From an uncultured Treponema sp. (GTDB lineage Bacteria > Spirochaetota > Spirochaetia > Treponematales > Treponemataceae), in assembly GCA_934718065.1 (NCBI GenBank), contig CAKUZR010000003.1, positions 124,001 to 188,000 of the forward strand: a stretch of 64,000 nt of DNA, written 5' to 3'. Made by a program: the position numbers and the translations under genes. The stretch's first letter is position 1. The number at the start of each line of letters is the position of its first letter. Positions 44,526 to 52,374 of this stretch are shown piece by piece. The notes below the pieces were generated by a model. It saw only the letters and a program-made list of their open reading frames with translations, searched no databases and was not told the origin of the DNA.

Positions 44526-45236
44526 ATGAATAAAATTATTTCAAAGCTTCGGGTTACAGAACTCGACAGTCTTTCAGATGTACTTGTGCGCATTTACAAG
44601 GACGCCACCGCAGACGAGACAGGAACGCTCTCAAAGGACGAAAACCTTTCCGCAATCATGGCAGAGGTTGAAAATCTTTCAGACCGAATTACAACTGCCA
44701 TAAAAAGCGACAGGGTTACAAGCACGCTCGAAGAGGCGGATATTGAGCGCGACACAATTGTCAGAAACCTTGCGGATGCCATCAACGGATACGCGGCGAT
44801 TCCGGTTCCTTCAAAAAAGGCGGCCGCGGAAAAGCTTCTTGCAGTTTTCAGCAAGTACGGAAAGCAGATTATTTCAAAGAACTATGCGGAAGAATCGTCG
44901 CTTATTGAAAGCATGCTGGAGGATTTCAGCGGGGAAGCCCTGAAGACTGACATTGAAACGCTCGACGGCATAGGCGGCCTGCTAGAAGAGCTTCGGAACG
45001 CCCAGAATGCATTCAACAAAGCCAGCGACGACTTTACAAATGCAACAGTGAACAAAGGCGAAAGTGCGACCAGCATAAAGAGGAATCTTCTTGGCACGCT
45101 GAACGACCAGTTTATTCCTTACATTTCCGCAGTCGCGGCGATTCCTGCATACAGGGATTTTTCCGCTAAGTGCAGCTCTGAAATAGACAGAACGAACGCA
45201 GCTGTGAGCGGAAGAGCAAAAAAATCCGCAAAATAA
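44526..45236 (+). CDS. DUF6261-like helical protein
   Basis: 236 residues, no signal peptide and mostly alpha-helical by composition. It begins MNKIISKLRVTELDSLSDVLVRIYKDA and continues with helical segments of about 30 residues, Ala/Ser/Asp/Lys-rich, ending in a basic GRAKKSAK. The overall pattern resembles DUF6261, a family I associate with Bacteroidetes and some treponemes, with no known function. TGGAGGTC lies 5-6 nt before ATG 44526, so I prefer it to the upstream in-frame ATG 44481. The gene stands alone between the hairpin cluster and a strong bidirectional terminator. Confidence 0.65.
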   Translation: MNKIISKLRVTELDSLSDVLVRIYKDATADETGTLSKDENLSAIMAEVENLSDRITTAIKSDRVTSTLEEADIERDTIVRNLADAINGYAAIPVPSKKAAAEKLLAVFSKYGKQIISKNYAEESSLIESMLEDFSGEALKTDIETLDGIGGLLEELRNAQNAFNKASDDFTNATVNKGESATSIKRNLLGTLNDQFIPYISAVAAIPAYRDFSAKCSSEIDRTNAAVSGRAKKSAK

Positions 45237-45248
45237 TCAGAAACAGCA

Positions 45249-45296
45249 AAAAAGCCTGGACAGAACGAAAAGAACTCCTTCAAGTCCAGGCTTTTT
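45249..45296. terminator. Bidirectional terminator
   Basis: AAAAAGCCTGGAC (45249-45261) and GTCCAGGCTTTTT (45284-45296) form a perfect 13-bp stem flanked by A and T runs. It serves both the DUF6261-like gene and the convergent flavin reductase gene. Confidence 0.85.
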
Positions 45297-45316
45297 AGTT
45301 CGTGAGGAGGAAAAAC

Positions 45317-45934
45317 TTATTCCTCGTAAATCGGCTCAAAATCCTCCGCAGGATGACCGCAGAGAGGACACTCAAAATCTTCTGGAAGCTCCGGATTCAT
45401 GTATTCGTAGCCGCAAATCTTGCACCGCCAGCCAATTATCTTTTTTTCAGGCTTGGCGGAGGTTTTAGGCTTAACCTTGTTCTGGTAGTCAGCATATGTA
45501 AGCGGCGGATTTTTTCCCTCAACAAACGTATCCTGAACCTCCGCAACAAAAAGCGTGTGAGTTCCCAGATCCGTGCTTGAAAGAACCTTGCATTTCAAGA
45601 CAGAGCAAACCGATTTCCTTATGAACGGGCAGCCGTTTGAATCCGTTTCATAGACGAAGTCCGCAAACTTGTCAACGTTCCTGCCGCTTTGCAAGCCAAA
45701 ATGCTTTATCAAATCAAACGAACAGGAACCATCCAGAACCGAAAGGCTGAAAACTCCGGAGGATTTTATCATCTGGCAGGTAAGATTCTGGTTCAGAACA
45801 GAAATTGCAATCCTGACCGGGCTGCTCGCAACCTGAATGCAAGTGTTTGTTACGCAGGCGTTTATTTTTCCGCCCGCACAACTTCCAAGAACAAAAACGC
45901 CGTAAGAAATGTTGTACAATGCTTTGCTGTCCAT
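45317..45934 (-). CDS. Flavin reductase-like protein fused to rubredoxin
   Basis: 205 residues. The first 150 or so form an FMN-binding flavin reductase-like/flavoredoxin domain (NISYGVFVLGSCAGGKINACVTNTCIQVASSPVRIAISVLNQN...FSLSVLDGSCSFDLIKHFG). The C-terminal 45 residues are a rubredoxin: WRCKICGYEY, then FECPLCGHPAEDFE, with the four Cys iron ligands. Such high-molecular-weight rubredoxins pass electrons to flavodiiron proteins in oxygen or NO scavenging of anaerobes. This fits the strictly anaerobic setting, but no flavodiiron gene is in the window. AAGGAGAG precedes the ATG. Upstream lies repeat copy C. Confidence 0.88.
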   Translation of the reverse strand: MDSKALYNISYGVFVLGSCAGGKINACVTNTCIQVASSPVRIAISVLNQNLTCQMIKSSGVFSLSVLDGSCSFDLIKHFGLQSGRNVDKFADFVYETDSNGCPFIRKSVCSVLKCKVLSSTDLGTHTLFVAEVQDTFVEGKNPPLTYADYQNKVKPKTSAKPEKKIIGWRCKICGYEYMNPELPEDFECPLCGHPAEDFEPIYEE

Positions 45935-45959
45935 AGGCTCTCCTTGAAATTTTATTTAG

Positions 45960-46157
45960 CCTTAATGTCGAGTTTTTTTGCAAAAGGAATAAAAGCGCAG
46001 GCAGATTTACAGTTTGTGAAGATTTTTGGCGATTGAATTAATTAAAGTGCGGAGCACCCGAACCAACACAAGCGAAGCGCGAGCCAAATCCATCTGGAGC
46101 AAACTGGATATATGCCGGAAGCGTTCTTTCACAATTTGTAAAAACTCGACATTCAGG
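45960..46157 (-). repeat. TIR element, copy C (198 bp, inverted)
   Basis: It is the reverse complement of copies A and B, with ends CCTTAATGTCGAGTTTTTT and AAAAACTCGACATTCAGG. Core blocks read GTTTGTGAAGATTTTTGGCG, GTGCGGAGCAC, AGCGAAGCGCGAGCCAAATC and ATGCCGGAAGCG. I see no obvious target-site duplication in any copy. Its flanks are AT-rich. Confidence 0.85.
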
Positions 46158-46222
46158 CTATCTACTTTGAATTTACTTGCGGAAAACAGATTCCGTCAAA
46201 TAAAAAATGTGCTATTATACAG

Positions 46223-46452
46223 ACTGAAATTTGAGTTTTTGCTAAATGCACTAGAAATTGAAAGGTCGAAGGCGGAGAAGGCCCGCCGAAGTCAATTTGA
46301 ACTTTTTTGGCGCTTAGCCATAAAAAAATCTTGAAGGGATGCGCAGCATACCGAAAGATTTTTCCCAAAAAAAGTTCAACTCTTGACTTCCAGGCGGGAT
46401 TCGTAGCCGTAGAGCTTTCAATGCGTATTGAATAAAAAACTCAAAATTCAGG
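46223..46452. repeat. Second palindromic element sharing the same terminal repeats (230 bp)
   Basis: The left end CTGAAATTTGAGTTTTT and right end AAAAAACTCAAAATTCAGG match the TIR family of copies A-C, but the inside is unrelated to their core. It is a nested palindrome. GAAGTCAATTTGAAC (from 46288) pairs with GTTCAACTCTTGACTTC (to 46390). Inside this, AAAAATCTT pairs with AAGATTTTT, and outside TTGAAAG pairs with CTTTCAA. No credible gene lies inside. It starts 65 nt after copy C and ends 25 nt before the GNAT gene. Confidence 0.7.
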
Positions 46453-46477
46453 CTGAATAAAACATACTGGAGCAAAT

Positions 46478-46957
46478 ATGGACGACTTGAAAATCCGCGA
46501 GGCAAAAAAGGAAGATATAAAAACATTGAGGGAGCTGATTCTGGGGCTCGCCCAGCACGAGCGGCGTCCCCAGGACGTTACCGGCTCAGATGAAAAAATG
46601 ATTTACTGGCTTTTTGAACGAAAAATCGCAACCGCACTGCTAGCGGAATCAGACGGAAAAGCCGTTGGATACGCGATTTATTACCCCACGTACGGCTCTT
46701 ACGCGGCGCGCGGAAAAATTCACCTGGAAGACATTTTTATAAAGCCGGAATTCCGCGGAAAAGGATTCGGAACAAAACTCCTTTCATTTATCTGCAAATC
46801 CGTTATGGAAGCAGGATTTTCCGGAATGGAATGGAGCGCGCTTGACTTCAACGTTTCTTCAATTGAATATTACCTGAAACTCGGCGCAGAAAAAGAAAGC
46901 GGCAGATTTTACTTTGATTTTTCCGAAGAAAATATGAAAAAACTGGCCGGCCGCTAG
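46478..46957 (+). CDS. GNAT N-acetyltransferase, diamine/spermidine acetyltransferase-like
   Basis: 159 residues, one GNAT fold. The acetyl-CoA loop reads IKPEFRGKGFGTKLL. The N-terminal IREAKKEDIKTLRELILGLAQHERRPQDV and the HLEDIFI...EWSALDFNVSSIEYYLKLGA segments resemble eukaryote-like SSAT polyamine acetyltransferases. The substrate is inferred only from that likeness. TGGAG precedes the ATG at 8-nt spacing. The short distance to the 230-bp palindromic element means the promoter may lie within or at the edge of that element. Confidence 0.85.
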   Translation: MDDLKIREAKKEDIKTLRELILGLAQHERRPQDVTGSDEKMIYWLFERKIATALLAESDGKAVGYAIYYPTYGSYAARGKIHLEDIFIKPEFRGKGFGTKLLSFICKSVMEAGFSGMEWSALDFNVSSIEYYLKLGAEKESGRFYFDFSEENMKKLAGR

Positions 46958-47070
46958 CAGACGGAACAATTTTTCCCGTCAGTCTTTAATGAATTCTCCC
47001 TTTCCTGTATATTATTTTCAGTGAAAACTTTGGGCGAATGAACCATTGTTGATTTATAGAGGTTGATTTT

Positions 47071-48102
47071 ATGAACTGTGATTTTATCAAAAAACTTGCG
47101 ATTCCATCAGAAATAAAGGAAATGTTTCCTGTTACAAAGGAAATGGAAAAAACTGTAGCCGAACGGCAGAAACAGATTGAATCAATTTTTGAAGGAAAGG
47201 ACAGCCGCAAGCTTCTTATCATCGGACCTTGCTCCGCAGACAACGAGGACAGCGTTATTGACTACATTTCACGCCTTGTGAAAGTCCAGGAAAAAGTAAA
47301 GGACAAAATTTTTATAATTCCAAGAATCTACACAAACAAGCCGCGCACAACAGGCGAAGGCTACAAGGGAATGCTTCATCAGCCGGACCCAACAGAAAAA
47401 CCGGACCTGGTGAAAGGAATTATCGCGACCCGGCACATGCACATGCGCGCGCTGAAAGAAACAGGATTTTCATGCGCGGACGAAATGCTTTACCCGGAAA
47501 ACTACAAGTATCTGGATGATATTCTGGCGTATGTCGCAATCGGAGCGCGTTCCGTTGAAGACCAGCAGCACCGTCTTGTGGCAAGCGGAATCAACGTTCC
47601 GGTCGGAATGAAAAACCCGACTTCCGGCGACTATTCTGTAATGATGAACGCAATCCACGCAGCGCAGGGGCGTCACATGTTCATCTACCGCGGCTGGGAA
47701 GTCCACTCGCACGGAAACGAACATTGCCACGCGATTTTGCGCGGCTACACAAACAAAATGGGAAAATCCCGCCCAAATTATCATTATGAGGATATAATCC
47801 GACTTTGCGATGCCTACGAGGCAAACCCGGAGCTTAAAAATCCTTCTGTAATCGTTGACTGCAACCACGCAAACTCTGCGAAAAATCCGTTTGAACAGCC
47901 GCGAATCGTGAACGATGTTCTGAATTCCGCAAAGCACAGCGAACGGATTGCAAAACTTGTAAAAGGATTTATGATTGAAAGCTACATCGAAGACGGAAAC
48001 CAGAAGCCTGGCGACGGATGCTACGGAAAATCAATCACAGACGCGTGTCTTGGCTGGGACAAAACAGAAAAAATGATTTACGACATCGCGGAAAACTTGT
48101 AG
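47071..48102 (+). CDS. aroF: 3-Deoxy-7-phosphoheptulonate (DAHP) synthase, class I
   Basis: First step of the shikimate pathway, joining PEP and erythrose 4-phosphate. 343 residues, equal to the E. coli AroF/G/H type. Motifs: LLIIGPCSADNEDSVIDYI, PRIYTNKPRTTGEGYKGML, FSCADEMLYPENYKYLDDILAYVAIGARSVEDQQHR, GMKNPTSGDYSVMMNAI, IVDCNHANSAKNP and MIESYIEDGNQ. The metal and substrate ligands of the family are present. GAGG lies 7 nt before the ATG. TTTAAT-N17-TATATT (46985-47013) is a plausible promoter with a UTR of about 50 nt. The M48 protease gene follows after 41 nt. Confidence 0.95.
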   Translation: MNCDFIKKLAIPSEIKEMFPVTKEMEKTVAERQKQIESIFEGKDSRKLLIIGPCSADNEDSVIDYISRLVKVQEKVKDKIFIIPRIYTNKPRTTGEGYKGMLHQPDPTEKPDLVKGIIATRHMHMRALKETGFSCADEMLYPENYKYLDDILAYVAIGARSVEDQQHRLVASGINVPVGMKNPTSGDYSVMMNAIHAAQGRHMFIYRGWEVHSHGNEHCHAILRGYTNKMGKSRPNYHYEDIIRLCDAYEANPELKNPSVIVDCNHANSAKNPFEQPRIVNDVLNSAKHSERIAKLVKGFMIESYIEDGNQKPGDGCYGKSITDACLGWDKTEKMIYDIAENL

Positions 48103-48143
48103 AACTCATAAAACTGAAAAAAACAGGACAGGGAGATTAAAAT

Positions 48144-49469
48144 ATGGAAAAAATTGTTGTCAGCAATCCGTTTGTGATTATTTTTGCCGCAGGAACAATC
48201 CTTAGTTTTTTTGCAAAGCATTTTCTTGAATTCATTGACTGGCGGGCGCGCGTAAAAAACGGTGGAAAAATCCCGGAAGAAATAAAAGATTTTCCGGAAA
48301 GCTCTGTTTTTGACACAAAAAAGCTTGCCTCAATAAATGCCTACGAAAACGCGAAATATTTTTTCTGGATTCCACGTTCCCTGGTTTCAGTTTTTCTGAC
48401 GCTGATTCTTGTTTTTTCAGGATTCTATCCATGGCTTTTCAACGTTGTCTGCCGGTTCACAGGATTCCCAAGCGGCTTCTGGTCAACTTACCTTTGCGCG
48501 TTCGGATTTTTCATTCTTAATGGAATTCCGGAAGAAATTCTGGATATTCCGTTTGACCTCATCAGAGAATTCAAGATTGAAAAAATGTTCGGCTTTTCAA
48601 AAATGACGCCGAAGCTCTGGATTGAAGACCAGCTCAAGGGAATCGCAATGTCGCTTGTGCTTTCAGCCGTTATTCTTGCCGCAATGATTGGAATTCTTGT
48701 TGCATTTCCGCACGGCTGGTGGATTTTCCTTACAATCGTTCTTTTTGTATTCACTTTTGTGATGCAGATTCTTTATCCGCTGGTCATCGCGCCGCTTTTC
48801 AACAAATTCACTCCGCTTGAAGACGGCGAGCTTAAAACAAAAATCACTGCGCTTATGCAGAATCTTGGATTCAAATCTTCTGGAATTTTTGTTATGGACG
48901 CATCAAAACGAAGCGGACATTCCAACGCGTATTTCGGCGGATTCGGAAAATCAAAGCGGATTGTGCTTTACGACACGCTCATAAAACAGCTGACAACTGA
49001 CGAGCTTGTGGCGGTTCTTGGGCACGAGCTGGGACACTACAAGCTTCATCATATTACACGCAGGTTTTTAGTTATGATTCCTGTTGAATTTGCGCTGATG
49101 TTCATTCTGTACAAAATCGCGCAGTCAACTTCAATCTACACAGGATTCGGATTCGCATTGACGGGAATAAAAGTTGAGTCCGTGCAGTTCATCGGGCTTT
49201 TCCTTGCGAATATTGTTGCAAGCTCAGTTTCTGAAATATTTTCACCGCTGCTCAATTTTTCCAGCCGCAAAGACGAATTCGCCGCAGATAAATTTTCAGC
49301 GGAACTTACAAAACATCCGGAACACCTTATTTCTTCGCTTATAAAACTGAACAGCGAAAATATGTCGGAGCTGTTTCCGCCGAAAATTTATGTCGCCTGG
49401 AACTACAACCACCCGACGCTTGTGGAACGAGCCAGCGCGCTGAAAAAACTTATGAAGCCGCAGGAGTAA
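48144..49469 (+). CDS. M48-family (Ste24-like) integral membrane metalloprotease
   Basis: 441 residues with about seven hydrophobic segments. The zinc motif HELGHYKLHH is near residue 295, and the third ligand is in the DEFAADKFSAEL region. The N-terminal SNPFVIIFAAGTILSFFAKHFLEFIDWRARVKNGGKIPEEIKDF matches the Ste24 (CAAX protease 1) type rather than HtpX. Ste24-like proteins clear misfolded or translocon-jamming polypeptides. Prenyl-protein processing is not expected in bacteria. CAGGGAGA precedes the ATG. It converges with the methyltransferase gene across a short hairpin. Confidence 0.9.
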   Translation: MEKIVVSNPFVIIFAAGTILSFFAKHFLEFIDWRARVKNGGKIPEEIKDFPESSVFDTKKLASINAYENAKYFFWIPRSLVSVFLTLILVFSGFYPWLFNVVCRFTGFPSGFWSTYLCAFGFFILNGIPEEILDIPFDLIREFKIEKMFGFSKMTPKLWIEDQLKGIAMSLVLSAVILAAMIGILVAFPHGWWIFLTIVLFVFTFVMQILYPLVIAPLFNKFTPLEDGELKTKITALMQNLGFKSSGIFVMDASKRSGHSNAYFGGFGKSKRIVLYDTLIKQLTTDELVAVLGHELGHYKLHHITRRFLVMIPVEFALMFILYKIAQSTSIYTGFGFALTGIKVESVQFIGLFLANIVASSVSEIFSPLLNFSSRKDEFAADKFSAELTKHPEHLISSLIKLNSENMSELFPPKIYVAWNYNHPTLVERASALKKLMKPQE

Positions 49470-49471
49470 TT

Positions 49472-49486
49472 TTCCGCGCGGCGGAA
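49472..49486. other. Short hairpin between convergent genes
   Basis: TTCCGC-GCG-GCGGAA lies between the M48 and methyltransferase stop codons. The arms match those of the cluster at 44161-44385. It may be a terminator without a long U-tract. Confidence 0.4.
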
Positions 49487-49500
49487 TTCACCGGCGGACT

Positions 49501-50706
49501 TCATTTTTCTTCTATATAAAAACATTCCAGGCCGTCCTGAGTTTTTTTCAGAACCGCCCGGATTCTTTCAAGACAAAGCTCGGCGATATCCTTGAATTTG
49601 CCGGGCTTTTCAATTTTTTCAGGTTTTTGCACAAGAATGCAGCGTCTTTTTCCGCCGTCCAGCAGATTTTGTTCCACAGCCGCTTCCAGGGTGGAGCCGC
49701 TTCCGGCAAAAAAATCCATAACCGTAATGTCTTTGGGCATATTTGCAATCTGAATAAAATGCTGGATTAAATTCACAGGCTTCGGATTGTCAAAAGATTT
49801 TTTTTCACCGAGAAGCAAATCCAGATGGTTCTGAGCTTCCCTTGTGCTTTCCGCGCAGTCAACAATATTTTTGGGAATTATTTCAACCGTTTCGCCGTTA
49901 AAAACCTTCTTCCGCGGAACATTTGAAAAATCAGGCGCTTTTCCCCAGTAAATTTTGTCTTCCTTTATCAGTCGAGCCATTTCATCTTTTGAAACCAGCC
50001 ATTGCCGCCGCCAGTGCTTTCCGCCCGGAGAAACAATCTCGTAATAATTCGGATTTTTTTCATTTGAACGCTTCTCGTCAAAACTTATGCTTCCAGAAAA
50101 CCAGTTGCCGCGCCCGTCATTGTCAACGTTTTTGTCCGCCCAGGAAGTTTTTTCAAAATCACAGAAAGCCTTCAGTTTCTTCTTGTTCTTTGCGTAGCAC
50201 AAATTCGACTGCTGCATCGTGCGGCTCCAGCTGTCTTTTTTGCCCTTTCCGTGCAGCCACATAAAATCATTCACGAAATTTTCCGCGCCGAAAATCTGGT
50301 CGCACAAAAGCTTCAGAACATGAACCTGCTCCTGCCCGATTGCGATAAAAATGCAGCCGGACTCCTTAAGAAGAGATTTCGCGGCAGCAAGACGGCGGCT
50401 CATAAAACTAAGCCATTCGTCAATTTTTTTATTGTCGTTATAAGTGAATTTTTTTCCTGTGTTGTAGGGCGGATCCGTGTAGATAAAATCAATTTTTTCC
50501 TTATACGATGAAAGAAGCAGCTTCAGCGCAGGATAATTGTCGCCTTCAATAAAAGTGTGGCAAATTCCACCTGCTGAAATTGCGGAATCTTCCGCCGGAG
50601 AGAAATTTATTGACTTTGAATCATCTTTTCTTAGAAAAAAATGCTCCTGAAAATCCGCGGCATCCGCTTTTTCTAAAAAATCTGTCCATGAAATTGAAAA
50701 ACTCAT
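49501..50706 (-). CDS. Orphan site-specific DNA methyltransferase (type III Mod-like, beta class)
   Basis: 401 residues. The catalytic motif IV is TDPPYNTGK (about residue 95) and the AdoMet motif FFAGSGSTLEAA lies near residue 325, the beta-class order. The region between them carries the probable target-recognition part (FVNDFMWLHGKGKKDSWSRTMQQSNLCYAKN...GNWFSGSISFDEKRSNEKNPNYYEIVSPGGKHW). It is shorter than usual type III Mod subunits, and no Res or restriction gene is adjacent, so it may act in regulation or protection. It is divergent from the PurH-like gene with just 22 bp between start codons. On its strand TATACT lies 6 nt before the ATG with no SD. Confidence 0.88.
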   Translation of the reverse strand: MSFSISWTDFLEKADAADFQEHFFLRKDDSKSINFSPAEDSAISAGGICHTFIEGDNYPALKLLLSSYKEKIDFIYTDPPYNTGKKFTYNDNKKIDEWLSFMSRRLAAAKSLLKESGCIFIAIGQEQVHVLKLLCDQIFGAENFVNDFMWLHGKGKKDSWSRTMQQSNLCYAKNKKKLKAFCDFEKTSWADKNVDNDGRGNWFSGSISFDEKRSNEKNPNYYEIVSPGGKHWRRQWLVSKDEMARLIKEDKIYWGKAPDFSNVPRKKVFNGETVEIIPKNIVDCAESTREAQNHLDLLLGEKKSFDNPKPVNLIQHFIQIANMPKDITVMDFFAGSGSTLEAAVEQNLLDGGKRRCILVQKPEKIEKPGKFKDIAELCLERIRAVLKKTQDGLECFYIEEK

Positions 50707-50722
50707 TTTTACAGTATATTAT
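50694..50722 (+). promoter_or_regulatory. Promoter of the PurH-like gene, leaderless type
   Basis: TTGAAA (50694-50699), 17 nt and TATTAT (50717-50722) are followed by 6 nt and ATG 50729. The -35 lies inside the divergent methyltransferase gene. Confidence 0.6.
50713..50718 (-). promoter_or_regulatory. -10 element of the methyltransferase gene, leaderless type
   Basis: TATACT on the minus strand ends 6 nt before ATG 50706. It overlaps the + strand -10, so the two divergent promoters share the same 22-bp gap and should compete. Confidence 0.5.
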
Positions 50723-50728
50723 AATTTT

Positions 50729-52345
50729 ATGAAAAAAAAGGCGATTCTTTACACATCTAATTTTGAAAAACTTGCGACTTTAGCGCAATATTTAGTCCAC
50801 GACGGCTGGGAAATTCTTTCTGCCGGCGACACAGCGAAATTTCTTGCAGAGAACAATATTCCATGCACATACACAAAGCAGCTTGAGCACAACGCAAATT
50901 CAGACGACAGCTTTATCAATTTAATCCACATGGTTCTTGCCGCCGGAAGAAATCTTCTTGCAAGCTCGTTTTCAACGGAATCTGTTGTGAATCTTGTGTG
51001 CATGAACGCCGAGCCTCAGTTCCACAAGCTGAATGATTTTCTGGAAGTTGACAAAGCCGACAACTGCATCGATTTTACAACCACAACGCTTCTTTCAGCC
51101 GCGGCAAAAAATTATATGAACGTTGTTGTTCTCTGCGACCCGGAAGATTACCAGGACGCAATAATCCAGATGAAAAACGACAGCATTTCAAATGATTTCC
51201 GCCTTTACCTTGCCTCAAAAGTTTTGAACCAGATTTCCGCGAACAATGCGGCGAACGCGCTTTCGGTTTCTGAAGGCCTGAATCTTAAGCCGTGCCCGCC
51301 TTATTTCATGGTTCCGTTCAAATTTTCAGGAAAACTTCACCATGGCTCGAACAACCACCAGAACGGCTATCTTTATTCGCTTAACGACAAGACCGGCGCG
51401 CTTTCCGGAATGAAAAAAATCCAGGGAAAAGAAATGAATCTCAACCTTTACGAAAACTGCTTCGCCGCATGGAAAGCGATAAGCATTTTCACAAGGATTT
51501 TAAAAAGTCCGTTCACCGTTGACAGCGTTGACTGCAACAATTATCCGTTCACAACCCAGTTCACGCCCGCGGCAAGTTTTGTCTTCACAATCGGAATAAA
51601 AAATTCAAATCCAATCGGAGCTGCTCTTGGCGGAACGCTTCTTGAATCTTTCAGAAAAACTTATTCATGCGAGCCGGATTCGTTCAACGGCTCAACTTTT
51701 GGATGCAGCTCAATTGTAGACGAGGAAGCAGCCAGGGAACTTGTAAAAATTGATTTCCGCGCGATAATCGCCCCGGACTTTACAAAAGAAGCGAAAGAAA
51801 TTTTTTCCGAAAAGAAAGATATGCGCCTCGTGATTGCCTCGCGTTTCATCAGCGACTACTACGAAATCGCGCCAATCGACGGCGGATTCATGCTTCAGGA
51901 GCCGGATTCAAAAATGTTCACAAAGCTAAGCGTTGTAACACAAAAACGCCCGACACAGGCGCAGGTTGACTCAATGGCTTTCGGAATGTTAATCGCAATG
52001 ATCTGCAAGTCAGATGCGGCTGTTGTTGTGAACGATTTTTCCGCGGTGGGAATTTCCGCTGGAAACACAAGCCGCAAAAGAGCCGTGCGTTACGCGCTTC
52101 AGGACGCCGGTGAATATTTTGAAAACAACCAGAATAATAATCTAATAAGTAAGGACCGAAATTCCGAAATTTTAATAAGCGATTCTGTTATTTATTTTGA
52201 CGAATACGCAAAAAAACTTGCTGATGTTGGAATCAAGGCAATCATTCAGACTGGCGGCGTTGACTGCGATTCAGAATTTATTCAGTATTGCAACGAACAC
52301 GACATTTCAATGATTTTCACCGGAATTCAGCATCTGTCGGTTTAA
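50729..52345 (+). CDS. PurH-like protein (AICAR transformylase/IMP cyclohydrolase fold) with altered active-site motifs
   Basis: 538 residues, full PurH length. The N-terminal domain keeps the layout of the cyclohydrolase (ILYTSNFEKLATLAQYLVHDGWEILSAGDTAKFLAEN) but lacks the GRVKTLHP motif. In the transformylase part the usual GENPHQ reads GSNNHQN, and QGKEMNLNLYENCFAAWKAI, DAAVVVNDFSAVGISAGNTSRKRAVRYAL and MIFTGIQHLSV are easily aligned. The usual K-H-x-N-P motif reads KNSNPIGAA, so the catalytic His is Asn. SAFGG reads STFGCSS. I infer a pseudoenzyme or an altered activity rather than a working PurH. No other purine-synthesis gene is nearby. Confidence 0.75.
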   Translation: MKKKAILYTSNFEKLATLAQYLVHDGWEILSAGDTAKFLAENNIPCTYTKQLEHNANSDDSFINLIHMVLAAGRNLLASSFSTESVVNLVCMNAEPQFHKLNDFLEVDKADNCIDFTTTTLLSAAAKNYMNVVVLCDPEDYQDAIIQMKNDSISNDFRLYLASKVLNQISANNAANALSVSEGLNLKPCPPYFMVPFKFSGKLHHGSNNHQNGYLYSLNDKTGALSGMKKIQGKEMNLNLYENCFAAWKAISIFTRILKSPFTVDSVDCNNYPFTTQFTPAASFVFTIGIKNSNPIGAALGGTLLESFRKTYSCEPDSFNGSTFGCSSIVDEEAARELVKIDFRAIIAPDFTKEAKEIFSEKKDMRLVIASRFISDYYEIAPIDGGFMLQEPDSKMFTKLSVVTQKRPTQAQVDSMAFGMLIAMICKSDAAVVVNDFSAVGISAGNTSRKRAVRYALQDAGEYFENNQNNNLISKDRNSEILISDSVIYFDEYAKKLADVGIKAIIQTGGVDCDSEFIQYCNEHDISMIFTGIQHLSV

Positions 52346-52374
52346 AATAAGATAAAAATATTCATGAGGATTCT

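Noticed and set aside
46026..46334. 102-residue + strand ORF across repeat copies C and E
   Set aside because: It spans two non-coding palindromic elements and has no homologous look or SD.
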